Virus record (IMG/VR): IMGVR_UViG_3300047318_000379
Coordinates: 1 to 47,211 of that record
Length of the DNA stretch: 47,211 bases
Reading direction: 5' to 3' (one strand)
Origin: a virus
Made by a program: the position numbers and the translations under genes. Below the pieces are notes generated by a model. It saw only the letters and a list, made by a program, of their open reading frames with translations. It was not told where the DNA came from and searched no databases. This document shows positions 16,474 through 26,100 of the stretch, in pieces (the stretch's first letter is position 1; each line of letters opens with the position of its first letter).

Positions 16474-17550
16474 TTATGCAATCCAGTCTACAACATAGTT
16501 AGTCCCTACTAAAGGAGCGGTGTTAAAAATTACCTTGAAAGTGTTATTAGTATCGTACTGAATGCTTGGTCTAACCATTGAGAACGGGGTTGCCGATTGT
16601 GAAACGAAAACCGGGAATCCTCTTTTATTCTGATTATGAGTAACTGTAAAAGTCGTAGTAGCATTATCTCCGGTAAGAGTTGTTGCAGCTGCTGTTCTAG
16701 CTACAGTAGCATCAACAGTAACTCCAGGAATCCCTACGCTGATACCCCCTCCACCTGCAGGAATGACTGTTATCTGATTACCAGATACACTAATGCCATT
16801 ACCTGCAGTATACAGGGAAGAAGCAGAAAACTGATTCCAAATAAGATTTGTGGACCCTAAGGTAATAGGGTTAGAATTAGCTAATAACCAACTAGTAGAT
16901 GCAAGAATAGCGCCTTCTTCAACAACAACGTGTGTACCAGAGTTAAGTTGGGTTCCATTAATGGCATCAGCTCGTCTGCCCCAAGCTCCAGCGGAGACAG
17001 TATAAATACCATTACCACTTGCAGTAGTCTGATTCTTTACAAGAACTGAATCTCCAGAAGTTAGAGTAACAGCCCAATCTCCTCCTGCTTGAGTAGTAAG
17101 ACCAGATAAGGTAATGTTTGCAGTAGTTGCAAAACGAACAGATGGTTTAGAATCAATACCAGCTTGTGCAGCCTGAACTTGAGATAAAACCCACTGTCGA
17201 GTTGCTGCATCGCTGTTAGATACTGGATCTGCAACGTTTGTAATAAGTTGGTTGTTCATACTCACAGATGCAGTTGGTGCTGCCATCTGATCTAATCGAT
17301 TTGTACGAACTTGAGTATCGAAGTTTACTGCCAAGGCACTTAGTGGAATAACACCTGATAGCTTAGTAGCATCCATAGTGATCCAAGCATTGTTTGCCTG
17401 GTTACGCATACGAGGCGCATCCAATGTTGTGTCAAAATACATTTGACGAGGTAATGGAGTACCAGGAGGAGACGCTAATGGCTCAAGAGATGCACGGACA
17501 AGCGAGTTACCCGCTAAGTCGATATCTACTAAAATTAATTCACTTGACAC
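16474..17550 (-). CDS. Tail fibre protein (358 aa), GTG start
   Basis: The central domain is a widespread phage fibre module: GIDSKPSVRFATTANITLSG, GDSVLVKNQT, SGNGIYTVSAGAWGRRADA, GTHVVVEEG and LIWNQFSAS. The N-terminal 100 residues (RQMYFDTTLDAPRMRNQANNAW, DAATRQWVLSQ) are also fibre-like. It starts at GTG with AAAGGA upstream. Structural, tail-attached. Confidence 0.88.
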   Translation of the reverse strand: MSSELILVDIDLAGNSLVRASLEPLASPPGTPLPRQMYFDTTLDAPRMRNQANNAWITMDATKLSGVIPLSALAVNFDTQVRTNRLDQMAAPTASVSMNNQLITNVADPVSNSDAATRQWVLSQVQAAQAGIDSKPSVRFATTANITLSGLTTQAGGDWAVTLTSGDSVLVKNQTTASGNGIYTVSAGAWGRRADAINGTQLNSGTHVVVEEGAILASTSWLLANSNPITLGSTNLIWNQFSASSLYTAGNGISVSGNQITVIPAGGGGISVGIPGVTVDATVARTAAATTLTGDNATTTFTVTHNQNKRGFPVFVSQSATPFSMVRPSIQYDTNNTFKVIFNTAPLVGTNYVVDWIA

Positions 17551-17562
17551 TTTATAATTCCT

Positions 17563-17910
17563 TTAATTTAAAATTGCTTGCCCGGATACTGGGACTGAAA
17601 ATGAGATAACAACTTGACTATCGCTTGGGTAGTTTACAGAACCTCTTATAGACCTACCCGTGCCATCTACAGTTACTATCGTAGGTTTTTTATTCATAGC
17701 GTGATTTACGACCCATACTGCATTTGCAGAATTTTGATCAAAAGTAAATCCAGGATTTGTGGGACCGGGGTTTCCAGTATCACCCTTCTCACCTCTTTCT
17801 CCCTTATCTCCTTTTATGCCTGTTTTTCCAGGCGGACCAACTTCTTGCAAAACACTTACTACAGAGCTTTGGTCTGAAGGGTCAAATCTATTTGGGTTTC
17901 TGTTAGTCAT
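17563..17910 (-). CDS. Collagen-like short tail protein (115 aa)
   Basis: Gly-X-Y repeats (GPPGKTGIKGDKGERGEKGD) at residues about 25-50, then a C-terminal domain of the type W-x-V-x-H-x-M-x-K-K-P, common after collagen stalks in tail proteins. Likely trimeric accessory fibre. A second collagen-like protein lies at 22660-23160. Confidence 0.82.
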   Translation of the reverse strand: MTNRNPNRFDPSDQSSVVSVLQEVGPPGKTGIKGDKGERGEKGDTGNPGPTNPGFTFDQNSANAVWVVNHAMNKKPTIVTVDGTGRSIRGSVNYPSDSQVVISFSVPVSGQAILN

Positions 17911-17930
17911 TGTTTATTTCCACTAATACG

Positions 17931-17941
17931 CTATTTTAAGC
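17931..17941 (-). promoter_or_regulatory. Candidate late-type promoter motif CTTAAAATAG
   Basis: Minus-strand GGCTTAAAATAGCG, overlapping the stop of the upstream gene and about 20 bases before the ATG at 17910. Same core as at 1426, 19825 and 28783. Confidence 0.4.
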
Positions 17942-18371
17942 CTATGTACTTGGCTACGGTAAGTAATTTACTAACAAAGGAATGTCCCCAAACGGAATTA
18001 GCAACGTCTTCAGGAGTAAAGGTTATACCCCCACCTTCCCCTCCACCTACGCTTGTAACGGCGTATGCTGCCGAAGAAAGTCTATCCACAAAAACTCCAG
18101 CAACAGGAACAATTTGAGCATTGACGTTTCCTCCGCTGATAGAATAGTTACCAGCAGAGGGGAATCTTAGACGATAGGAATTTACAAAACTCACGATAGG
18201 GAACTTAGCTCCACCGCCTAAGTCTCCCTCTTGATACTTAATAATCGGTGGATAAATTACTCCAGTAGCCGAAGCTTCCAGTTGACGTAATGTATTATGA
18301 AAATCAATAACATCCGTTATACTGGAAGTCGAATCTACAATTCGATTGTTCCAATCTACTGTAATAGTCAT
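17931..18371 (-). CDS. Tail-associated protein (146 aa)
   Basis: ITVDWNNRIVDSTSSITDVIDFHNTLRQLE opens a small domain often seen in phage tail/fibre clusters, with LRFPSAGNYSISG further on. The C-terminus (EDVANSVWGH) is typical of a domain that precedes collagen or fibre parts. Precise role unknown. The ATG overlaps the stop of the 477-aa gene upstream. Confidence 0.7.
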   Translation of the reverse strand: MTITVDWNNRIVDSTSSITDVIDFHNTLRQLEASATGVIYPPIIKYQEGDLGGGAKFPIVSFVNSYRLRFPSAGNYSISGGNVNAQIVPVAGVFVDRLSSAAYAVTSVGGGEGGGITFTPEDVANSVWGHSFVSKLLTVAKYIGLK

Positions 18372-19804
18372 TACACATCCGGATCTCTTATGGCGTTAGC
18401 AGAACCTCCACTTGAACCTACTGCGAACGTAGTTTCGAAAGGTTTAATAGGAGTTACTCCACTTCCTAAGCGTACTTTAACCCTAGCAGTAAATCCAGAA
18501 CCGAAAATAAAACTTGCGCTTTCACTAGTGCTTGTAGCTACCTTATCGATGAATGGTACGAATGCGCTCGATCCATTAGAGTACCCAACACCAAGAGTTC
18601 CTGAAATCGTAAAGACTGATCCAGTCCAGCTTAAATAAGAGTATCTTGTGCCAGACACACGAATAACCCCGGTGCTAGGTGTATCTGATTTAATAGAACC
18701 AGTAACAGTAATAGTACTCATACCTGAGGTATGTGCTCCATTAAGAGTATATTCATTCTGAATAATGTCAGTTCCGTTATCACGACCACAAAGAATAGTA
18801 TCCCCAACAGATAATGCACCGATAGTAATACCGACCATATTTGGAGGAATCTGAGTAGCACCAGTATTGTCGATAAGTTGATAGTTCTGAGCTTCTGCAG
18901 GTAAAACACCAGTGATCTTCCAACCTTGAGCAATAAACCATTTACCACCCGCCAGCGTACCGAAAGGAGCTGCGGCGTTAGGAGTGAAGGTACTCAATGC
19001 ACGGAACATCCATCCAGGAATACCGCCGATAGAGACAGCAGAGTTTTCCGAAGAAATGGCCATACAGTATTGGTAAGCTTGGGCTAAGGTACACCCACCT
19101 GTTAAAGCGATAGTTCCTGAATAACTGCGGGAGCCATTACCATTACCTAAGTCTAAAGTGGTAGCACCAACAGTAATTGTAACCACGCTAGACAATGCTG
19201 AAGCAGCGGCAAAGCTCAATGCGATGTTTGAATCTAACGCAGTTGAGATAGCGGCTGGCTGTTCAGAACCTGCAGTTAGATTTGCTGCGAAGTCTGCATA
19301 GGTTTGACCGAAAGCACGAGAGAATACTCGAATGTCGCCTGGACTACCCCCGGCACCACCTGCGATAAGTGTCCCTGCAGTTTTAGCTTTGACAAGTATT
19401 TGAATATGTCCATTAGACCAAAACTTAGTGATTTTTGCATCATTCTGAACAACATACATTGGAGATGAAGCTACAAGCGGTGAACCGATTGACTTGACGC
19501 CAGTGTATAAATCGTTACCACTGTTTTGTTCAATAGAACCAAAATTCAAAAATTGTGCAGCTGTATCATCAATATTAAATGTACCTAGAAGAGTAACAGA
19601 CATCGGCTTGTTACCAGCACGGGGTCCTGCAATCTTAGAAGGATTACTAGATAAAATACTAACGTTGTCATCACCACTAGATGTGGCATTATCTGCCAAG
19701 TCTTGTAGCCATGCATGTAATTGTAGAGCTGAATATACAGTGGTACCTGCTACGTGACGAATATCACCAGTGGCGTTTACACTGAAATCGGTATCGATTG
19801 CCAT
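18371..19804 (-). CDS. Virion structural protein, tail cluster (477 aa)
   Basis: Beta-rich, Ser/Thr/Gly-rich sequence without Cys clusters or catalytic motifs. It begins MAIDTDFSVNATGDIRHV and contains YSALQLHAWLQDLADN, a segment that echoes the FHNTLRQLE of the next gene. Looks like a baseplate/fibre protein. AAGGA upstream of the ATG and a TTAAAATAG motif at 19825. Confidence 0.72.
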   Translation of the reverse strand: MAIDTDFSVNATGDIRHVAGTTVYSALQLHAWLQDLADNATSSGDDNVSILSSNPSKIAGPRAGNKPMSVTLLGTFNIDDTAAQFLNFGSIEQNSGNDLYTGVKSIGSPLVASSPMYVVQNDAKITKFWSNGHIQILVKAKTAGTLIAGGAGGSPGDIRVFSRAFGQTYADFAANLTAGSEQPAAISTALDSNIALSFAAASALSSVVTITVGATTLDLGNGNGSRSYSGTIALTGGCTLAQAYQYCMAISSENSAVSIGGIPGWMFRALSTFTPNAAAPFGTLAGGKWFIAQGWKITGVLPAEAQNYQLIDNTGATQIPPNMVGITIGALSVGDTILCGRDNGTDIIQNEYTLNGAHTSGMSTITVTGSIKSDTPSTGVIRVSGTRYSYLSWTGSVFTISGTLGVGYSNGSSAFVPFIDKVATSTSESASFIFGSGFTARVKVRLGSGVTPIKPFETTFAVGSSGGSANAIRDPDV

Positions 19805-19824
19805 GAAAATTCCTTATTTATAAT

Positions 19825-19835
19825 CTATTTTAAGA
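19825..19835 (-). promoter_or_regulatory. Candidate late-type promoter motif CTTAAAATAG plus TATAAATA
   Basis: Minus strand reads GTCTTAAAATAGAT and continues into TATAAATA, which equals the T4 late promoter consensus. It sits about 20 bases before the start at 19804 and overlaps the stop of the upstream gene. Confidence 0.45.
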
Positions 19836-20231
19836 CTCATCTGAAAGCTGATTAACGAAAATTGAAACAGATGATATTGATGCTGTCGTTTGGGTTTCGT
19901 AAGGTTGATAGAAAGGAGATGCACTTGCCTTCCTAACCTTGATACGTATTGAGTTCTTTGCATCCCCTGAATTATAAACCGGGATTGTTATTACAACAGT
20001 TGAAGTTGCTGCTGTTTGTATTGCGATTTGAGTCCCGGTTGACGCGACTTCGGTTTCACATATAGAACCAACTACCACGTTAGTAAGTGTCAATGTAAAG
20101 TTACCAATAGTTTCAGTCGGTAATCGTGCCCTCCCCCACCCTTGATTATTCCAGGTGTTGATACCAAGCTCGGTTGTATAACTATGTAAATCGACGGTGC
20201 ACATTGGATTAACGATAAAAGCCATTGTCAT
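19830..20231 (-). CDS. Unknown tail-cluster protein (133 aa)
   Basis: Not recognised. Beta-rich, starting MTMAFIVNPMCTVDLHSY. The ATGA overlap with the 664-aa gene upstream shows translational coupling. Probably a small structural protein by position. Confidence 0.65.
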   Translation of the reverse strand: MTMAFIVNPMCTVDLHSYTTELGINTWNNQGWGRARLPTETIGNFTLTLTNVVVGSICETEVASTGTQIAIQTAATSTVVITIPVYNSGDAKNSIRIKVRKASASPFYQPYETQTTASISSVSIFVNQLSDES

Positions 20232-22222
20232 GTTAATTGAAACTCCGGATCATAGAATAGTTGAGCGTTACCTGATCCAGAAGGTTCATTACATAGGACT
20301 ACCTCTACTGAAATCTCACTATTTATTAGAACTGGATATGAAGTAACTACAGTAAGTTTTTTTGGAATGTATGACGACCATACCCCCGGAATACTCCATG
20401 CTGCTGTTGAAGTAACTGGCGCAGTTACATAGTAAGTAGATTCTCGTCTGGGCACATTACTTGAATCTACATAGGAAACTACAATACCCATTTGGTTAGC
20501 ATTTATGGTTCGAGTTGAATCTACTAAAAATTCCGTTACAATAGTTCGAACCCCTGTTGCAAGTCTATTAATTTTGGTCATCTTTGGACCAATAAAGGGA
20601 TTAGGTGGAGTTAATACGCCTCCTTGAAACCAATCCATTCTCATAGACCAAGGTGTACCCTCTATTTGTGTAGCAGAAAAATATGGGTAATTTGCAGTGT
20701 AATCCCATTCTGCAATGCCACTAGGGGTTTCATATCGTAACGATCTACCTGCATCTCCGCTACTACCGAGTACAGCACACATTTGGTTCGATCTATATTT
20801 ACTTGGTGCGCTCTGGAAACCTAATGCGGAACTTGGCAATTTAATACCAACATTTCTATTTAAAATAACTTGCACAGTACTTTGAATCCAACCTCCAGTA
20901 AACCATTTTAATGGTAATCCCCCTTGTGTACCAGCCCCATTAGTTGAAAATCTATTATTTTCAAATTTTAACAATGCAGTTGGACCACTGCTCGAAACAA
21001 AGGCTATAGCATCTACAGTTGCCTGAGACCCTGTTAAATTATACTGAAAATCACAATCCTCAAAGGTCCAATATCCGGAGGAATTCCCCATAGCAAGAAA
21101 AGGACTTACTAAGTTTGTCCTAGTCTGTAAAAATTTAAAATTACATGAGGTTACTACATAGGTATTTGTACTTGGACAATTTATATTAAATCTAGAATTG
21201 TTTCCGACAGGCAACGCCTTTTCTGCGAATTCCACGTTATGTAATCTGGTATATCCAGAACTTTCAACATCCAGTGTTGCGCTTGCTTGAGATAAATCTA
21301 TCTCAATTCTAAAACCACCACGCATTAATGCAATAAAAGAAGTTCCCTCAGTTTGGCCACTATTTGCACTGTAGTCTGGCCTAAAGTGCACATACGCAAA
21401 AGCTGGTGCAGAGAAATTTACCTGAAATACCCCTACCCCGGAATCTCCTGTCCACTTTGTGTTGGTGTCAAATATCAATGTTAGAGGAAACCCCATAGCA
21501 CTTCCAGTACCGCGTGACCAATTATTGGTTGACATATCTAGGGTTCTACCGGATCCTGTTCTACACCAAATCGTATCTCTATACGTGATAGTAGATGTCC
21601 ACACTAAAGGTTTTGCAACTGCGATACCATAATTGCTTGGGGTGTACACATTACCATTTCCTAAGTTAGTTATTCCATTACATAGCCATCCCCAGCACCC
21701 ACTAATACCACCTGAAAAGTTTGTAAAAGTAGGTGCACTAGACCATCCTGCAGATGCAAAACCTACACTACTATTTGTAGCAAAATTTAAGGTGGTAGAT
21801 CCTACTCTCATCATAATATCAACCCGTGCAACTGCATCTCCACGAAGGGTTGGTCCACGAGCATATATTAGAGTACTTATCCTTGGGGTCCCATAGGCAA
21901 CAGAGACACTAACGAGTGTAACACAATCATTAAGAGCAGTTGCTAGGTTATCAGCCGTTAAAAGAGTAGTTGCACCGTTTACAAAATTAGATGAACCTGC
22001 AGAACGAGAAGCCGAAGCGGTGAAGTTAATCCCACAAACAGAGACAGTGTTTCCAGTTGAAGAGATAGCGTTAATGACTATAGATCCAGTGGAAGATACA
22101 GAAGAAGGAGTCAAAGTATTTCCATCACCTTCTTGAGGCACTCCCCAAGTAGGTACGTCTACCCCTATTCTGTTTGTGGTTAAAGTTCCATACGCCAAGT
22201 GATCTACGTAGTAATCAGCCAT
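20228..22222 (-). CDS. Large virion/tail protein, possible beta-helix (664 aa)
   Basis: Rich in Ser, Thr, Asn, Gly with many short beta-strand-like repeats (for example FEDCDFQYNLTGSQ, FENNRFSTNGAGT). These look like rungs of a right-handed beta-helix, as in tailspikes and baseplate wedges. The C-terminal 130 residues form a separate beta domain. No enzymatic residues can be identified. GGAA precedes the ATG. Confidence 0.7.
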   Translation of the reverse strand: MADYYVDHLAYGTLTTNRIGVDVPTWGVPQEGDGNTLTPSSVSSTGSIVINAISSTGNTVSVCGINFTASASRSAGSSNFVNGATTLLTADNLATALNDCVTLVSVSVAYGTPRISTLIYARGPTLRGDAVARVDIMMRVGSTTLNFATNSSVGFASAGWSSAPTFTNFSGGISGCWGWLCNGITNLGNGNVYTPSNYGIAVAKPLVWTSTITYRDTIWCRTGSGRTLDMSTNNWSRGTGSAMGFPLTLIFDTNTKWTGDSGVGVFQVNFSAPAFAYVHFRPDYSANSGQTEGTSFIALMRGGFRIEIDLSQASATLDVESSGYTRLHNVEFAEKALPVGNNSRFNINCPSTNTYVVTSCNFKFLQTRTNLVSPFLAMGNSSGYWTFEDCDFQYNLTGSQATVDAIAFVSSSGPTALLKFENNRFSTNGAGTQGGLPLKWFTGGWIQSTVQVILNRNVGIKLPSSALGFQSAPSKYRSNQMCAVLGSSGDAGRSLRYETPSGIAEWDYTANYPYFSATQIEGTPWSMRMDWFQGGVLTPPNPFIGPKMTKINRLATGVRTIVTEFLVDSTRTINANQMGIVVSYVDSSNVPRRESTYYVTAPVTSTAAWSIPGVWSSYIPKKLTVVTSYPVLINSEISVEVVLCNEPSGSGNAQLFYDPEFQLT

Positions 22223-22658
22223 TTAAAATTCCATTATTAAAATATGTTTTTCTTAGTGCCAAGTTTTCTTCTTCAGTAACTGGAGTTCTTAATACATCAG
22301 ATATAATTGTTGCAGTGACAGAAGGAACTTTTGAAGCGATATAATTAATTGAAGAAATTACATCGGGTCTTGTCAAATCAACCCATTTTCTAATTGCAAC
22401 ATCTTGTATAATAGCTTTTACAACTGGATCAGTACTTGTTAGTATTGCTACTTTAGCACTTCCAAATCTATCAAAGAAAGGTCCAATATCAATTAGATGA
22501 TCAGTTGGATGTAATTCTGGAATGTAAGGAGGTTCAACAGTTTCAATAGTATAATCAAATTGAGAAAATGGAAATTCACTAAATTCAATTAAAATATCAG
22601 CTTGAAATCTGTATGCGATTTCGTGAGTTGTTTTATTTGTAATAATATAATTTGTCAT
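22215..22658 (-). CDS. Unknown protein in tail cluster (147 aa)
   Basis: Not recognised. Mixed alpha/beta, acidic (TVEPPYIPELHPTDHL, RKWVDLTRPDVISSI). It overlaps the following gene by eight bases. Position suggests a tail-assembly or baseplate accessory protein. Confidence 0.65.
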   Translation of the reverse strand: MTNYIITNKTTHEIAYRFQADILIEFSEFPFSQFDYTIETVEPPYIPELHPTDHLIDIGPFFDRFGSAKVAILTSTDPVVKAIIQDVAIRKWVDLTRPDVISSINYIASKVPSVTATIISDVLRTPVTEEENLALRKTYFNNGILNG

Positions 22659-22659
22659 A

Positions 22660-23160
22660 TTAACTGTAATTTAAAGAAACTCTATTATCCCATATATTGA
22701 CGAAATTTGCATTACCATTAGCCCACTCTTCAGTAATGTCCCCATCGTTTCCGACGATTACTCTTCTTATTCTCCAAAGTGGTAATGAGTTAGCAGTGCC
22801 TACAGCTGCTTCTGCTTTATAAAGTAAATTGTCATTTACAAAATCTACTCTTGTTGAATACACTTCATCTTCTCCTGCTTGAGGTCCAGTTGGCCCTATT
22901 CCACCTTGAGGTCCTACAGGCCCCGCAGACCCTTGAGGCCCAGGACTTGCTTGGACATATACATCTTTTACATAGGTATTTACTGTAACCTTTGCTATAT
23001 TGGAATGTTGGTTTATTCCAATTCTAGACTGTCTAGGTAATACTACATTATTAATTTTAACTGTTGAAGCAGAGATAGTAGCATGTGAAGTTTTAGATCT
23101 AGGAGTTAATCCCACTGTCGGATTACTTCCTACTAATCTATCAGGGTTTCTATTTGCCAT
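22660..23160 (-). CDS. Collagen-like tail protein (166 aa)
   Basis: Contains Gly-X-Y repeats (GPQGSAGPVGPQGGIGPTG) around residues 95-113, flanked by an N-terminal part starting MANRNPDRLVG that resembles the start of the 115-aa collagen-like protein (MTNRNPNRFD). The shared N-terminus may be an attachment point. Its ATG overlaps the beta stop codon (ATGA). Confidence 0.8.
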   Translation of the reverse strand: MANRNPDRLVGSNPTVGLTPRSKTSHATISASTVKINNVVLPRQSRIGINQHSNIAKVTVNTYVKDVYVQASPGPQGSAGPVGPQGGIGPTGPQAGEDEVYSTRVDFVNDNLLYKAEAAVGTANSLPLWRIRRVIVGNDGDITEEWANGNANFVNIWDNRVSLNYS

Positions 23161-26100
23161 CAGATTTCTTCTTCGTGCTCTATCTCTTCTGGAGTATCAT
23201 CTTCTACTAGTTCATTAGCATGAACGTTTATAGTCTTAACATGCTTCCCAGTAGTAGTATCATGTAAATGAAATATTCCCTCTTTTTCGTGAATTATTCC
23301 AAGTGCTCCATGAGCCAGGTCTTCAAACTCCTTAGTCTTCAAACCAAGTAGCGATTTAACTGGACGCTCAAACACTGGATTAACAATGGATTCAGCTAAT
23401 TTATAGTGAGTCCATTTATTACCACGAATTCCTCCGGTAAGAGCTGCATCAAATAAACCACCTCTTTCTGGCTCTAAGTTTTTAGTACTCAGCATCAAAG
23501 GCTCTTTGATCTGACCATTACTCATTGCAATAATATCATGGTCGGTCATTGGACTAGCCGTAATATGGCCGTTCTCAATCGTTGTCTTTACACCAGAAGC
23601 ATTCAGATAATCAAAGAACTTCTTAGTTGCAAAAGTCATCTTCGGTTTAGGTAAAGGCTGACCTGTAGCAAACTTACTCCAAAACTCAGAATTCTCTTCG
23701 CTCTTAAGCGTTGCAATTTCTTTCAAATTCTTACGAGCATCTGAACCCATAAGACCAAGCATCTCCATGTAGCCAACGCTCTTCGATCCTTCTTCTCCAC
23801 CCTTAGTAGGTTGCAGAGTATTATCGTATCCGCCAACAGAACGTGCAGAGTAGTTCTGATCACTAGTCTTGTACAGCTTAATAAAGTACTGAGGACCAGT
23901 TAATACTTTTCCTAAATCTTTTCCAGTCTTAGGATCGACAAACATCTCACTGTCTTCAATACCATGATGAGCAAGTTCCTTATGTAATTCCCCAATGTTC
24001 GAACTCTTAGAGAAGTTATGAATAAGGTAAGGCTTGCCAGTTTTCTCAGCAATTTTACCCGCTACAGTTTCCATCAATTGACCAAGGTTAATACGAGAAG
24101 TAACAGAAGCTGGGTTCAACACAATATCTGCTGGCTTACCTGATTCTTTGTTAAAAGGCATTTCATTGTCGTTAAGAATAAGCGACACAATACCTTTGTT
24201 TCCATGGAAACCAGTAAGTTTATCTCCGACTTCAAGATGCTTTATAGAGCGCATAAGAATACGAATAGCCTTGCCTTCAGTATGCGCATCAACTACAACT
24301 CCCGGTTCATCATGGGTCCATGCTTCACTAACAGGGCGATATGGTAAAACTAATGTCTTATGCAAACGACCCAACATTTTATCTTCAGGAGTAGGTTCAC
24401 GTTTTTCCAAAACAATATAGATAGGATCCCCGTGAAGGAACTCTGCACCAAGTCTAGGGAATCCTTGGTCATCTAGTTTTGCCAATTGTTCCTTAGTATA
24501 CTTACCAGGAAAATATCTGCTGATAAGAGATTTTTTAAGAACACTAGTTGGTTGCACATCATAATCAATCTTATACGCATGATGACTAGACAATCCATCT
24601 GCACAACTTTTAGAAATGACTAGTCCATCCTCGTGATTGTATCCCTTGTATGGCATATACGCCACAGTAAGGTTTTTGCCCAAAGATAGTATGCCGTGCT
24701 TGGTGTAGTTATTATCTACAAGTACTTGATTTTCTTTAACCTTCTGTCCAACTTTTACTAAAGGAGCTTCATCATCGTAAAAACCCTTCATGTTAAAAGG
24801 AAGATTTTTTACTAAGGTAATTACATGAATCTTACCTTCTTTGTCCTTGACTGTAACTTTTTCAGAAGAGATGGATTCCACAACACCATCAACAGGGGAA
24901 ATGGACGAAGATACAGTTTGTGCTAAAGAAGTCACAAAAGGTTTGCCTGCATGATCTACCGTTTGTACTAAAGGTACTTCTCTATGAACTAATGACAACG
25001 CTTGAGGAATAGCTTTACCAGCCATAGTCAAACGGCCTGGGTGATTAGAATTCAGGAATGGTACGAGGTTAGTTGTAACAGTATAGATATCGGTAGTATC
25101 CGCCAACCAGTAGTCCACCTTCTTAACGTCAGTATCTCCAAGCACACCCTTGATTTGAGCCTGTACTTTAGTCTTTCCCTGTTGATGCGGAAATCCAATA
25201 GTAGAGTTCATCATCTCATGAACAGACAGAAAATGCTCTTTACCTTGATTGTCGAGAACACGAGTATACAGATTACCTTCTTTGTCACGACGAGCACTAA
25301 TAGTAAAACGTTGGTCAATACCAGCGTGTCCTGATTCAGGAGTACGACTAGGATCAATGATACCTAAGTGAGACGGATCGATATCTCTAGCAGTCATAGG
25401 GACGCCTCGGTCACTGCCGATACCTCCTTCAAGCCCGCCGAGTACAGTTACTTTACCTACATTCTCTAGCGATTCAATAGGATTCGTTTCAGTAGGTGTA
25501 GTGACTAAGTTTGAATCTACGATATAACTGGTGAAGAGCTTATTAAAAGGCTTTGCTACGATAGTATTTCGGATTTTGATCGGGTCACCAGATTTCTCCG
25601 CTTTATCAATAGCATAGCTAATACGATTCTTAAGGGTAGAAGTTAACAGCTTTTCTTTTTTGAAACGTGTTTCTAAGAAGTCTGGTAAGTTCTGTACTGC
25701 TTTAAATTGCAAACTGTCTCGGTTATCTTCTTCACGTTTTCCAGCGTGAACGTCTACTAAGTTTCTCAGGGCTAAAAGAATAGCCTCATGAGTTACTGAT
25801 GAGATAGGCTTACCTAGAGTAACCTTGGTCGTAGAAACATTCAGCTGTGAGTTTTCCAGAGATTGTCTAAGAGCGAGAATCTTGTCCTCCTCTCCTGCTG
25901 CAGGATCTTTCTTAAAGACAAGTTTTTGGTAAAGATCGTTAACAACTTTAGCTTCTTTACCTGCACTGGCTTTGAGGTTATCGTTCCAAACTTCTAATGG
26001 AATATAGTTAGAAACTTCTCTTGGGCCAATTCCAAATACACGGCTTAACACAGGGGCTAAGAGAATGCGTGAGCTTTTAACTTCTAAATAGAAAAGACCG

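Noticed and set aside
22882-22946. GC-rich tract as a regulatory hairpin
   Set aside because: It is the Gly-X-Y repeat of a collagen-like gene.
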